This document shows, one piece after another, positions 16,767-26,027 of a DNA stretch of 64,000 nt. Each line of letters starts with the position of its first letter. The first letter of the stretch is position 1. Source of the DNA: Rubricoccus sp963708165 (GTDB lineage: Bacteria > Bacteroidota > Rhodothermia > Rhodothermales > Rubricoccaceae); the NCBI GenBank assembly GCA_963708165.1, contig OY970187.1:186001-250000 (forward strand), given 5' to 3'. The position numbers and the translations under genes were made by a program. The notes under the pieces were generated by a model that was given only the letters and a program-made list of their open reading frames with translations, did not search any database and was not told where the DNA came from.

Positions 16767-18017
16767 ATGAGACTTCTCCACTGCGCCGACATCCACCTGG
16801 GCTACGAGACCCACGGGCGGCTCGATCCCGCCAGCGGCCTCAACACACGCCTGCTCGACTTCAAGCGGTGCTTCGACTTCATGGTGGCGCGCGCAATCGA
16901 GGAGAACATTGACGTGTTCCTCTTCGCCGGCGACGCCTATCGCACCGCCGACCCCACGCCCACGCAGCAGAAGCTCTTCGCCGAAGCGCTGCGGCCTCTG
17001 GCGGACGCGGGCATTCCCATCGTAATGATCGTGGGCAACCACGATCACCCGGTCAGCTTTGGGAAAGCGTCCTCGGTCGACATCTTTGGCGTCCTGGAGG
17101 GCAAGGTGGATGTGTTCGTCACCCCCACCTTCCGCGGCCCGAGCAACCCGATCCAGACCCGCTCCGGCCCGATGCAGCTGATCGCGCTGCCGTGGCCCAT
17201 TCGGTCCAAGATTCTCTCGCGCGAGAAGTACCGCCGCGCGACGCCGCACGAGATCCGCGGCGCCATCGAGGAGCTGTACACCACGTTCGTGCGTCAGTCC
17301 GCGAGCGAGCTCGATCCGTCGATGCCCGCAGTCGTCGCGGCGCATCTGACGGTGCAGGGCGCAGAGTTGAGTGGCAGCGAACGCTCCAGCCTGATCGCGC
17401 ACGAGCCCACGTTTACAGTCGGCCAGCTGGCACAGCCGGGCGTGGACTACGTCGCGCTGGGGCACATCCACCGCTTCCAAGACCGCAACGCCGAGGCCTT
17501 CGCCAGAGGCGAGGGGCCGCCGGTGATCTACTCGTCGTCCATCGAGCGGATCTCGTTCAAGGAGTTCGACGCACGCAAGGGTTTCGTGCTCATCGACATT
17601 GAACCCGGCGCGACGCCGCGCACGCGCTACGAATACGTCGACACGCCCGCACGGCGCTTTCTGCCCATCGAGGTGGATGCGACCGAGGCCGCGGACCCGA
17701 CGGATGCCATTCTCAAAGCGGTCGCGCGCGAGGACATCACCGAGGCCATCGTGCGCGTGCGCTACAAGGTGGGCGAGGAGCAGATCGGCAGCGTCGACCA
17801 GGGCGCCGTGCGCGACGCGCTCAAGGACGCCGAGCACATCGCCGCCATCGAGCGCGTGGTCGACGCGCAGGAGCGCCGCCAGAGGACGGTCGTGCGCCAG
17901 GACACGTCGCTCAAGGACGCGATGAGCCGCTATGTGGCGCAGCACGAGAAGCTGGCGAACATGGAGGACGAGTTGGTGGCGGCGGCACTAGAGATCGAGC
18001 GCGAGGTCGACGGATAG
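16767..18017 (+). CDS. DNA repair exonuclease, SbcD/Mre11-like
   Basis: The protein has 416 residues from the ATG at 16767; the in-frame ATG at 16746 would add seven. I prefer 16767 because the phosphoesterase core then starts at once (MRLLHCADIHLG), as in the family. Mre11-type motifs follow: LFAGDAYRTADPTPTQQ, IVGNHDHPVSFG, AAHLTVQGAE and LGHIHRF. The C-terminal part is a charged capping region. SbcD works with the SMC-like ATPase SbcC to open hairpins and trim double-strand breaks. No sbcC is next to it: the following gene is convergent, so the partner must be elsewhere. Confidence 0.85.
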   Translation: MRLLHCADIHLGYETHGRLDPASGLNTRLLDFKRCFDFMVARAIEENIDVFLFAGDAYRTADPTPTQQKLFAEALRPLADAGIPIVMIVGNHDHPVSFGKASSVDIFGVLEGKVDVFVTPTFRGPSNPIQTRSGPMQLIALPWPIRSKILSREKYRRATPHEIRGAIEELYTTFVRQSASELDPSMPAVVAAHLTVQGAELSGSERSSLIAHEPTFTVGQLAQPGVDYVALGHIHRFQDRNAEAFARGEGPPVIYSSSIERISFKEFDARKGFVLIDIEPGATPRTRYEYVDTPARRFLPIEVDATEAADPTDAILKAVAREDITEAIVRVRYKVGEEQIGSVDQGAVRDALKDAEHIAAIERVVDAQERRQRTVVRQDTSLKDAMSRYVAQHEKLANMEDELVAAALEIEREVDG

Positions 18018-18067
18018 CTCTGGCGCTGCGGCCGGGTTCCGGGTTCCGGTAAAGCTGCCTTGCGCGC

Positions 18068-18220
18068 GCCTCTGGCGCCAGAGGCCCTTCCCGTTCCGCA
18101 CTCCCAAGCGAGGTCCCCTCTCTCTGGGAGGGAGACAGGGCGAGAGATATCTCCGCCAGAGGCCTCTGGCGAGGATGGAGGGCGTGCGTCCTCTACTCCG
18201 GCAGCATCAGCCGCCGCGCC
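18068..18220. repeat. Motif cluster in the convergent gap between sbcD-like gene and flippase
   Basis: This 210-base gap between gene ends holds the palindrome GCCTCTGGCGCCAGAGGC (18068-18085), the alternative palindrome CGCCAGAGGCCTCTGGCG (18154-18171) and a single reverse copy near 18211. Both palindromes can fold as hairpins on either strand, a plausible bidirectional terminator. I see no gene here. Confidence 0.75.
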
Positions 18221-18227
18221 AGAGGCC

Positions 18228-19706
18228 TCAGCGTCCGATGAGCCCCGCGAGCGCGCCCGTCACGCGGCGGCGCTCCGGTAGCGCCCAGACCGCCGCGAGA
18301 GACGCGAACGCGAACCCTGCGAGCGCGCCCAGAGCCCACGCCCAACTCTGCGCGTGCGTCACGCCCAGCCACAGCGCCACCGTAGCGGCTACCATCACCG
18401 CGCCCCCCATCGCGACGACGCGCAGCGGCGGGACGGACACCACGCGCCTCTGGCGCCAGAGGCCCCAGAGCAGGTGCGCGCTGCCCAGGCCCAGCGCCAG
18501 CGCCCACGCCCAGACCACGCCATCCGCGCCGTACACACGACCCAGCGCCCAGCACAGCGCCGCGTTCGCCACGCCGATGGTGACGTGGCTCGCCACGACG
18601 TGCCACATCTGCCCCGTGCCCAGAAGCACGAAAAAGGCAGGTACCGAGACCGTATTCAGGAGCCACCCGATGCTGAGCACGGCGACAAAAAACACGACCT
18701 GTGCGTCGAATCCGCCGGTGAGAAGGTGCGAGAGCAGCGGCGCGCCCGCTACCAGGCCCGCGAAGATGGGCAGGCTCAGTGCCCAGCTCAGGCGATCCAC
18801 CTCGCGGTATACCCCGTTGACGCGGCTGGGCCTGCGCTCGTGCAGCGTCGCCACCTCTGGCGTAACGACCTGCAGCGCAGCCACGAGCAGCGAGCGCACC
18901 TTGAGGACGGCCGCCGACGCAACCTCGTAGAGCCCCGCCGCCTCCAACCCGCCGTAGCGGCTCATAAGTGCCTTGGTCGTAGGCTCGAAGAGCATCCGCA
19001 GGATGCCCAGGAGTTGAAAGCTCACGCCGTAGCTCAGCATCTCGCGCACCAGGTCCGGCCGCAAGCGCCTGGGCAGCCAGCCCAGTCCCGGCAGCCTCTG
19101 GCGGAGCGCGAGCCACAGCGCGCCAAACCACAGCGCGCCCTGAACAATCTGAGCGAACGCCAGCCCCACCAGCCCCACCCGGCCGACGAGCACGATGGCG
19201 AGACCGACATACACCACCTGCGACGCCAGAAGCACCGCGTTGCGAATGTCGAACCGGGCGCAGCCCTCAAGACCGCTCTGCGCCGCCCCCGCCAGGCTTA
19301 CGAGCCAGAACGACACGCACGCCCACGGCAGCAATTCCCGCGCCGCCTCCAGCCCCTCGGGCTCGATAAATGCCGGCAGCAGCGCCCCCACGACGAAATA
19401 GGCACCCACCGCCATTACCGCAATCACGAGCCCGATGGTCGTCACCGTCGTCTCCGCGACCGCCCCGGCCGTCTCCTCATCGCCTCTGGCGAGATACGAC
19501 GCCACGAACTTGACCGCACTGCCCGCCAACCCCAGATCGGCGATGCGTGCGGCACCCGTCGACGCCAGGATCACCGACCACACCCCCAGGCTGGCGGCCC
19601 CAACCTCGGCCAGGAGGTACCGGTACAGCCCGAACAGCAGCAGCGCGCTCAAAACGGTCTGCGCGACGCTAGAGGCTGCGTTTCGAGTCGCCCGGTGCCC
19701 GTCCAT
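18228..19706 (-). CDS. Oligosaccharide flippase (Wzx/MurJ-type polysaccharide transporter)
   Basis: The protein has 492 residues and is almost entirely hydrophobic, with about 12-14 membrane helices. The N-terminal ARNAASSV-like start, GVWSVILASTGAARIADLGLAG and the regular spacing of loop Arg/Gly residues match the polysaccharide biosynthesis flippase group. It would move lipid-linked repeat units of the surface polysaccharide across the inner membrane. Its ATG overlaps the stop of the FkbM methyltransferase (TGATG), so both are coupled and it is the last gene of that unit. Confidence 0.85.
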   Translation of the reverse strand: MDGHRATRNAASSVAQTVLSALLLFGLYRYLLAEVGAASLGVWSVILASTGAARIADLGLAGSAVKFVASYLARGDEETAGAVAETTVTTIGLVIAVMAVGAYFVVGALLPAFIEPEGLEAARELLPWACVSFWLVSLAGAAQSGLEGCARFDIRNAVLLASQVVYVGLAIVLVGRVGLVGLAFAQIVQGALWFGALWLALRQRLPGLGWLPRRLRPDLVREMLSYGVSFQLLGILRMLFEPTTKALMSRYGGLEAAGLYEVASAAVLKVRSLLVAALQVVTPEVATLHERRPSRVNGVYREVDRLSWALSLPIFAGLVAGAPLLSHLLTGGFDAQVVFFVAVLSIGWLLNTVSVPAFFVLLGTGQMWHVVASHVTIGVANAALCWALGRVYGADGVVWAWALALGLGSAHLLWGLWRQRRVVSVPPLRVVAMGGAVMVAATVALWLGVTHAQSWAWALGALAGFAFASLAAVWALPERRRVTGALAGLIGR

Positions 19707-20407
19707 CAGGCGCGAACGAAGAGCACGTCGGCCTCCATCCAGCGCCGATCACCGGCGGTCCAGTACGCCGGGTGGAGCCAGCCCGGCGCCCAGCCTCTGG
19801 CGCGCATCCACGCCAGCACCTCCTCCATCGGAGGCTGCCCTTGGTAGAGCGGCGAGAGCGACGATTCGAGTTGAACCGCCACCATGTGTTCGAGCGACGC
19901 CTCGGCGCCGCGGAGCACGTCGAGTTCGAAGCCCTGCGTGTCGACTTTGAGAAAGGCGCGAGCGCCGGGCGCGAGGAGGTCGGGCGCGAGGTCGTCCAAG
20001 CGTTGCACGCGAATGGATTCGGTACCGTCGAACGAGAGGTGCGGCGCGGCGTCGTGCATGGCCGCGGCGGGCGCGCGCAGAGACGAGCTCGCGGAGTTGC
20101 TCGCGCGGTGAATCGTCGCCTCGCCCGTCTCGGCGCCCAGCGCCGTGTGGAACGTGCGCCACGCCGCGTCGCCTCTGGCGTGCGCCGCGAGTTCCGCGTG
20201 AGCGTCCGCCAGAGGCTCGAACGAAAGGAGTTGGCCGCGAAAGCCACGCTTGCGCAGTTCGAGGCCGTACTGCCCCGTGTTGGCGCCTACGTCCAGCACC
20301 ACATCGGGGCGGATCTGCCGCAGCACCACCTGGAGCGGGTACGGGACCAAGCTGATGCCTGCCCGACGCAGCGCGCTGTGGACCGTGGAGCGGAGAAATC
20401 GAACCAT
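19706..20407 (-). CDS. FkbM family methyltransferase
   Basis: The protein has 233 residues. The SAM-binding motif VVLDVGANTGQYGLELRK is near residues 35-52, LSFEPLADAH carries the acidic ribose-binding residue, and FLKVDTQGFELDVLRGAE is the typical FkbM C-terminal signature. Family members O-methylate sugars or other small acceptors and are common in surface polysaccharide loci, so a polysaccharide-decorating role is likely. It is upstream of and coupled to the flippase. Confidence 0.87.
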   Translation of the reverse strand: MVRFLRSTVHSALRRAGISLVPYPLQVVLRQIRPDVVLDVGANTGQYGLELRKRGFRGQLLSFEPLADAHAELAAHARGDAAWRTFHTALGAETGEATIHRASNSASSSLRAPAAAMHDAAPHLSFDGTESIRVQRLDDLAPDLLAPGARAFLKVDTQGFELDVLRGAEASLEHMVAVQLESSLSPLYQGQPPMEEVLAWMRARGWAPGWLHPAYWTAGDRRWMEADVLFVRA

Positions 20408-20457
20408 GTCGGGAAGGTACCCGCGGGCCTCTGGCGCGCGAGCGCCTTTGCAGAGAC

Positions 20458-21312
20458 TCAGGAAGCGGCAGGCTCGACGTGAACCCGCGCGCCGCGTTCG
20501 CGCGCCACCTGCGCCGCCTCACGCGCGGCCTCTTGCGATTCGAACGCCGCCACGACCGAGCTTCCCGAGCCCGAGAGCGCCACCCACCCCGCGCCACCGG
20601 CGACGAGCGCGTTCCGCACCGCGCCCACCTCGGGAAAGCGCGCCACAACAGGCGCCTCGAAGCTGTTGGTCACCTCGCGCCGCCACCGCCCCAGATCGTT
20701 GCTCGCAATGGCCTCCGCCAGAGGCGGGTGCGCCGAGGCCTCTGGCGTGATCCAGCCGTACGCCTCGGCCGTCGGCACGTGGACGGGCGGCACGGCCACG
20801 ACGAGCGTAAACGGGCAGCGGTACGGCTCGCCATCGGCGCCCACGAGCGGCGCGAGGTCGGTGCCGGTGCCGGTCGCGAGAGCAGGCCCGCCGAGCAGAA
20901 AAAACGGCACGTCGGCGCCCAGTCGCTCGGCGAGGCGGTGCATGGCCTGGGGCGGAACGTCCAGGCGCCAGAGGCGCGCGAGGAGCAGGAGCGTCGTCGC
21001 GGCGTCCGAGCTTCCGCTGCCCAGCCCGGCGCCGTAGGGCACGCGCTTGTCGAGGTGCAGCCGCGCCAGAGGCTCGATGCCTGCCCACTCGGCCAGCGCT
21101 TCGGCGGCGCGCCACACCAGGTTGCCGCGGTCGGTGGGCAGCGCAGGATCGGAGGTCGTGAGCGCGAGCACGTCGCTGCTCTCGGCTCGCACGGCATCGG
21201 ACCACGCCAGAGGCAGAAAGGCGCTCTCGATCTCGTGGTAGCCGTCGGCGCGGCGGCGGAGCACGCGGAGGCCCAGGTTGACCTTTGCAGGCGCGGGATG
21301 TGTGAGCGTCAT
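20458..21312 (-). CDS. ispE: 4-Diphosphocytidyl-2-C-methyl-D-erythritol kinase (IspE)
   Basis: The protein has 284 residues from the ATG at 21312; a longer frame from 21360 is less likely. GHMP-kinase features are clear: PAPAKVNLGLRVLRRRADGYHE at the start, PYGAGLGSGSSDAATTLLLL as the ATP-binding Gly/Ser loop, and ALSGSGSSVVAAF as the C-terminal motif. It phosphorylates CDP-methylerythritol in the non-mevalonate isoprenoid pathway. A housekeeping gene sits here between two blocks of surface polysaccharide genes and is divergent from the exporter gene across 128 bases. Confidence 0.93.
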   Translation of the reverse strand: MTLTHPAPAKVNLGLRVLRRRADGYHEIESAFLPLAWSDAVRAESSDVLALTTSDPALPTDRGNLVWRAAEALAEWAGIEPLARLHLDKRVPYGAGLGSGSSDAATTLLLLARLWRLDVPPQAMHRLAERLGADVPFFLLGGPALATGTGTDLAPLVGADGEPYRCPFTLVVAVPPVHVPTAEAYGWITPEASAHPPLAEAIASNDLGRWRREVTNSFEAPVVARFPEVGAVRNALVAGGAGWVALSGSGSSVVAAFESQEAAREAAQVARERGARVHVEPAAS

Positions 21313-21440
21313 GGCGTGAGGAGGGGGCAAAGAAGGGTACCCTCGCGCCTCTGGCGGCAAACGGGGCTCCGTGAGTTAATGGCGGGGCGTACTTTCGGAA
21401 GCGATTTTACGTTCGCCTCGGGCCCCCTCTCCGGCTCTCT

Positions 21441-23220
21441 ATGGTTTCCTCTTTGCGCTCGCTCTCGCCGATCCTACTCGTCCTGCTCATGGCGGTAGGT
21501 GCGGCGGCCCAGACGCCCTCGTTCGGCCCCGGCTTTCCCTCCATCCCGCGCCCCGGTGCGGTCAGCGAGGATCTCACGCTCGCGCTCGAAGGCGCCGTCG
21601 ATGAGGACGAGTATATCGTGGGACCCGGCGATGTGTTCATGCTCGCCATCGGAGGCACGCCCGCCCGCGAGCTCACGGCGGTGGTAAGCGCAGACGGACG
21701 GTTGGTTGTGCCCGAGGCGGGCAGCTTCGTCGTAGCCGGTCGCTCGCTCGCCGCCGCGCGCGCGCAGATCAACGCCGCGCTCAACCGCGCGTATCGCAAC
21801 GTCACGACAGATGTGGTGCTCTCGCGCCCCCGGCAGTTCACCATCCACGTCTCGGGCGCCGTCCCGCAGCCCGGCCGCTTTCCCGTGCGCGCCGCGGCCC
21901 GCGTCGAAGACGCCCTCACGACGGCCCAGCCCGAGTCGGTTGGCGGCCGCCCGATCCGCCCGGCCATCGACCTGGAGCGGTACGAGGAGACGCCCAGCAC
22001 GGACCGCGAGGCGCGCCCCGCCTACCGAAACGTGCTCGTGCGCCACCGCGACGGCACCGAAGACCGCGTCGACCTCGCGCTTTACATCGCCACCGGCGAC
22101 GTGCGCTACAACCCGTACCTGCTCGACGGTGACGCCGTCCACCTGCCCACGTTCGACCCCACGCGCGAGGGCGTCTTCGTCAGCGGCGCCGTGGCGCGCC
22201 GCGGCGTCTACGACGCGCGCCCGAACGACACCGCGCTCGCGCTCCTCAACGTAGCCTCTGGCGGCAATCTGCAGGGCTCAGTGAGCGCCGTGCGCGTCGT
22301 GAGTGCCGACGGCACCGCGCAGGAAGTGCCTCTGGCGGAGGCCGGGCGTGCTGCGCGTCGGGCCGCGAGATCAGGTGTTCGCCATCGCGGTGGCGCCAGA
22401 GGCGGGCACGGCCTCGGCGGTGGGCGCGCTGGCGTTTCCCGGCACCTACCCCATCGTTGCGGGCCGCACGACGCTGGGCGGCCTCGTCGACCTCGCGGGC
22501 GGTCTCGCGCCCGACGCGCTCGCGCGCGGCGCCTACCTCGAACGCCGCGAGCGCTCCGAGCCTCTCGAAACGCGCAGCGATGTCGGCGGTGACCCGCTCG
22601 ACCTGGAAGATGCGCCCGACGTGCGGCGCTTCGAGGACGTCTCGCTCCCACTCGGCCAGTTGAGCGACTTCAACTTCGTCGGGCGCCGTCTATTCGCGCA
22701 GGAGACGTTTCGCACGCCGCGCGTCTCGCTCGACATTGAGGCTGCGCTTGCGGGCAACGCCGACGTGCTGCTGCGCGACGGCGACCGCCTGGTGGTCCCC
22801 ACCGACCTCGGACAGATCCGCGTCTACGGGCAGGTCAGCCGCTCGGGATACCTGCCCTTCCGCCAGGGGCAGGACGCCTCTGCGTACATCGAGCAAGCGG
22901 GCGGCCTCGCGCCGACCGCGACGGACGTGTACGTCGTCCATCCCGCAACGGGCCTGTTCTCGCTCGGCGGCCCCGTGCTCCCCGGCGACGCCGTCTACGC
23001 CGCGCGCGAGCCCACGGCCGACACGCCGCAGCTCGAACAGCTTTCGCTGCAGTTTCGGCAGTTTGCACTGCAACAGGAGCGCGACCTCACGCAGCTTCAG
23101 CTCCAAGCCGACCGCGACCGGCGGCAGGCGCGCTTTCAGCTATTCCAGACCGTGATCTCGACCGTCGGCGCCGTCGCGACGATCATCTTCGCCGTCGAGG
23201 CGCTGCGCCCCAACAACTAA
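21441..23220 (+). pseudogene. Wza-like polysaccharide export outer-membrane protein, frameshifted as written
   Basis: A signal peptide (about 1-24) leads into DEYIVGPGDVFMLAIGG, the poly-export domain, then SLBB-like domains: HVSGAVPQPGRFPV, VSGAVARRGVYDA, and after the break RVYGQVSRSGYLPFR. A C-terminal helix ends in VALRPNN-like residues. The first frame runs to 22592 but loses sense after PLAEAG; the second resumes with VLRVGPRDQVFAIAV and ends at 23220. Removing one G from GGG at 22344-22346 joins both into about 592 residues. The break lies just after an iterated motif copy (22329-22338). If it is a base-calling error the gene is intact; the downstream genes look normal. It would export the polysaccharide across the outer membrane. 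Confidence 0.8.
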
Positions 23221-23223
23221 GCC

Positions 23224-24534
23224 ATGTCGACCCTTCCCGAGGTATCCGTAAGCCGCGGCGACGGGCCTGGCCCGCTCCCGCCAGAGGCTTCCCGCCCAGG
23301 TGCATCCCAACCCGACGCGCCTCTGGCGCCAGAGGCTGCGCCGTCCGACTCCTCCTCGCCAGAGGCGTACAGCGAGGGCTGGGCCGCGCCCGAAGTGCGG
23401 CGCGAGCTGTGGTGGCTCGGCGGCACGCTCTACCGCTGGCGCTGGGTCATCATCGGCATCACGACGCTCGCGGCTGCGCTCTCGGTGTGGTATGCGCTGA
23501 GCCTGGACAACCAGTTCCGCGCCGAAACGCGCGTGCTTCTGCCTGAGAAGAGCGACAGCTTTGGCGGCCTGCTGGACAGCGTCGTGCCAGGCGCATCGGC
23601 CATCCTGGGTGGTGGTGGCGGAGGTGGCGGGTACACGCGCTATCTCGCCATTCTCACCTCGCGCTCCACGCTCGAACAGATCGTCGACGAGTTCGACCTG
23701 GTCCGGGTGTACGAAACGGGCGAAGACGCCAACCCACGCGACAAGGCGGTCGCGGAGTTGGTCGAGCGCGCCACCTTCGACGTAAGCCTCGAATTGGACT
23801 ACCTCGCCGTCAGTGTGCTGGACGAAGACCCGGACCGCTCGGCGCGGATGGCAAACGCGTTCGTGGACGTGCTCAATCAGCGCCACATCGCGTTCAGTAG
23901 CGGCAGCGCGGGCGAGGACCGCGAGTTTCTGGGCCAGAGGCTGGAGGAAGCACAACTCGCGCTGGACTCGTCTCTCAACGCGATGCAGGCATTTCAGGAG
24001 CGCAACGGCGTGATCGAGATTGAGTCGCAAGCGGCCGCGTTCATGGAATCAGTCGGCGAGGCATCGGGGCAAATCGCCGAGGCGGAGGTGCGCTACGACG
24101 CCCTTCGCTCACAGTACGGCGACGAAAACCCGGACGTGCAGACCGCGCGCGCCGCGCTCGAATCCGCACGCCGCAGCCTGGGCTCGCTGACGGGCGGCGG
24201 TGAGGCCGTCATGCCGGTCCCCATGAACCAGCTTCCCGCTGTGGGACGGCAGTACGCGGCGATCTTCCAGGAGCTCGAAACGCAGAAGCAGATCGTGACC
24301 GCCCTCCGGCCGATGTACGAGCAGGCGGTACTCTCCGAGCGCCGCGACGCCGACGCCGTGCAGGTGCTCGATACCGCCATCGCGCCGTCCAAGAAGTCAG
24401 AGCCGCGGCGCTCCATCCTCGTGATCTCGATGACGGCCGCGGCGGGCATCCTCGCCTGCTTGCTCGTTCTCGCGGTCTCGTGGTGGCGCCAGAGGCGCTC
24501 CGGCTTTGTGCAGCGCTTGCGAGCCGCGGCGTAA
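23224..24534 (+). CDS. Wzz-like chain-length determinant / polysaccharide co-polymerase
   Basis: The protein has 436 residues. The first 55 are Pro/Ala/Ser-rich and made largely of motif-encoded peptides (PEA, PLAPEA). Membrane helix 1 lies near 75-95 (WRWVIIGITTLAAALSVWYA) and helix 2 near the C-terminus (ILVISMTAAAGILACLLVLA). Between them are DNQFRAETRVLLP and long coiled-coil segments in the periplasm, as in Wzz proteins. There is no C-terminal tyrosine kinase domain. It should control polysaccharide chain length with the polymerase encoded next. The start is 3 bases after the exporter's stop. Confidence 0.85.
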   Translation: MSTLPEVSVSRGDGPGPLPPEASRPGASQPDAPLAPEAAPSDSSSPEAYSEGWAAPEVRRELWWLGGTLYRWRWVIIGITTLAAALSVWYALSLDNQFRAETRVLLPEKSDSFGGLLDSVVPGASAILGGGGGGGGYTRYLAILTSRSTLEQIVDEFDLVRVYETGEDANPRDKAVAELVERATFDVSLELDYLAVSVLDEDPDRSARMANAFVDVLNQRHIAFSSGSAGEDREFLGQRLEEAQLALDSSLNAMQAFQERNGVIEIESQAAAFMESVGEASGQIAEAEVRYDALRSQYGDENPDVQTARAALESARRSLGSLTGGGEAVMPVPMNQLPAVGRQYAAIFQELETQKQIVTALRPMYEQAVLSERRDADAVQVLDTAIAPSKKSEPRRSILVISMTAAAGILACLLVLAVSWWRQRRSGFVQRLRAAA

Positions 24535-24536
24535 CC

Positions 24537-26027
24537 GTGGAGGCCGCTCTTCCCCGCCCCACGTCCCCCTCCTCGCCTCTGGCGATGGGCATCGCGCTCG
24601 CGCTGGGCCTGGGCGTGCTCGCGCTGGTGTTCGTCGCCGCGCCAGAGGCCGCGCCGCTCGTCGCGCTCGGGTTGGGCGCGCTGCTCGTGGTCACGATGAT
24701 CGGCACCGTGACCGGCGCGGGGCCGACGGTCCGCTTCGTGGCCGTCGCGGCGATGAGCGTGGCTGCGCTGGGAGCCGATGACGGCGTGGATGTGTTCGAG
24801 GTGCTCTTCGGCCTCAGCCTCGTGCTCTACATCGGGGCGTGGTACGGCGCGACGCTTCTGAGCGGGCGCCGCGTGCTTCGCTCCGGTGCCGATGTGGCGA
24901 TGCTGTTTTTCCTCCTCGCCTCTGGCGTGGGCGGTGTGCTTTTCGCCATTTTCCTCGGCAACATCGCCGGCGACCTCCGCTCAGATATCACGTGTCTGCT
25001 CGCGCTGGCCATGTTTTTCCCGGCGCGCGAGATCGTCGTACGGGCTGAAAAAGGTCCCGAGATTCTAGCAGCGTGCCTGCTTGGGATCGGGGTGCTCGGC
25101 TCGGCCATGAGCGCGTATCGGTTGCAGACGGCGTTCGCCGAGGCCACGGTGGCCTACGAGATCATGGACGCGCGCATTACTTCGGGCGAGGTGCAAGCGA
25201 TGATCGCGCTCGTCGTGGCGCTGCTCTGGGCGGCAGCGGCACCAAAGTGGCGCAACCGAATCGTGCTGCTCGGTATCGCGGCGGTTGTGCTGGGTGGGCT
25301 CGTGATCGCGCGGTCGCGTACGCAGTGGCTGGCGGGCGCGGCAGCGCTCGTCGTGGCGGGAGCCGTGCTTCCGTGGCGCCTGCAGCGCCGCCTGGTCCCG
25401 ACGATCGTGCTGGGAGCCGCCGCCGGGGCCATCGGCGGGGTCGCGCTGCTTGGCGAGCGGCTGGCGCTATTCGGGCTCGGACTGCTCAAACGGTTTGCGT
25501 CCATTTCATCCTCGTTCACGCAGGACCCATCGCTGATTAACCGCTACGTCGAAAGTGCGGCCGCTTGGGAATCGGTGCTCGAAAGCCCGGCTATCGGCCA
25601 CGGGTGGGGAGCGACGATAACGCGCTTCGACTTGATATCGGGCACGACGACGACGTGGAGCTTTTTGCACAACGGCTACGCTTGGATCGCGCACAAAACG
25701 GGCGCGCTCGGGCTTCTGGCGTTCGTGTTCGCGATGGTCGGCATCGGCTTGCAGGCGGCGTGGGCGGCGCGCTTCGAGCACCGTCCGCCGGTGCACACGG
25801 CGCTCGCAGCCGCTGGCGCGGGCCTGGTCGTGGCGATTTTGCTCTTGGCGTATCCCGCCAACCCGTGGGCGATTTTGGACCAGATGTTCGTCATCGCGCT
25901 CGCGCTCGCGCTCGCCTCTGGCGTCGCGGCCCGGGAGCCGACTCCGCGCCCAGCGAAGCACCCGGCCTCTGGCGCGCCAGAGGCAGCGGTGGACGCGCCA
26001 GAGGCCCTGAGCGGACCGCGCACGTGA
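24537..26027 (+). CDS. O-antigen ligase/polymerase-like membrane protein
   Basis: The protein has 496 residues from the GTG two bases after the previous stop; the ATG at 24585 is an alternative that begins nearer the first helix. It has about 11-12 hydrophobic helices and a larger loop near the end containing ESAAAWESVLESPAIGHGWG and FLHNGYAWIAHKTGALG, the type of loop seen in Wzy/WaaL O-antigen ligase family proteins. It probably polymerises or ligates the polysaccharide at the periplasmic face of the inner membrane. Its stop overlaps the next start (GTGA). The C-terminal tail is motif-encoded. Confidence 0.8.
   Translation: MEAALPRPTSPSSPLAMGIALALGLGVLALVFVAAPEAAPLVALGLGALLVVTMIGTVTGAGPTVRFVAVAAMSVAALGADDGVDVFEVLFGLSLVLYIGAWYGATLLSGRRVLRSGADVAMLFFLLASGVGGVLFAIFLGNIAGDLRSDITCLLALAMFFPAREIVVRAEKGPEILAACLLGIGVLGSAMSAYRLQTAFAEATVAYEIMDARITSGEVQAMIALVVALLWAAAAPKWRNRIVLLGIAAVVLGGLVIARSRTQWLAGAAALVVAGAVLPWRLQRRLVPTIVLGAAAGAIGGVALLGERLALFGLGLLKRFASISSSFTQDPSLINRYVESAAAWESVLESPAIGHGWGATITRFDLISGTTTTWSFLHNGYAWIAHKTGALGLLAFVFAMVGIGLQAAWAARFEHRPPVHTALAAAGAGLVVAILLLAYPANPWAILDQMFVIALALALASGVAAREPTPRPAKHPASGAPEAAVDAPEALSGPRT

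Noticed and set aside
18090..18160. Small RNA or tRNA in the 210-base gap near 18.1 kb
   Set aside because: No cloverleaf or promoter is visible; the only structures are motif palindromes.
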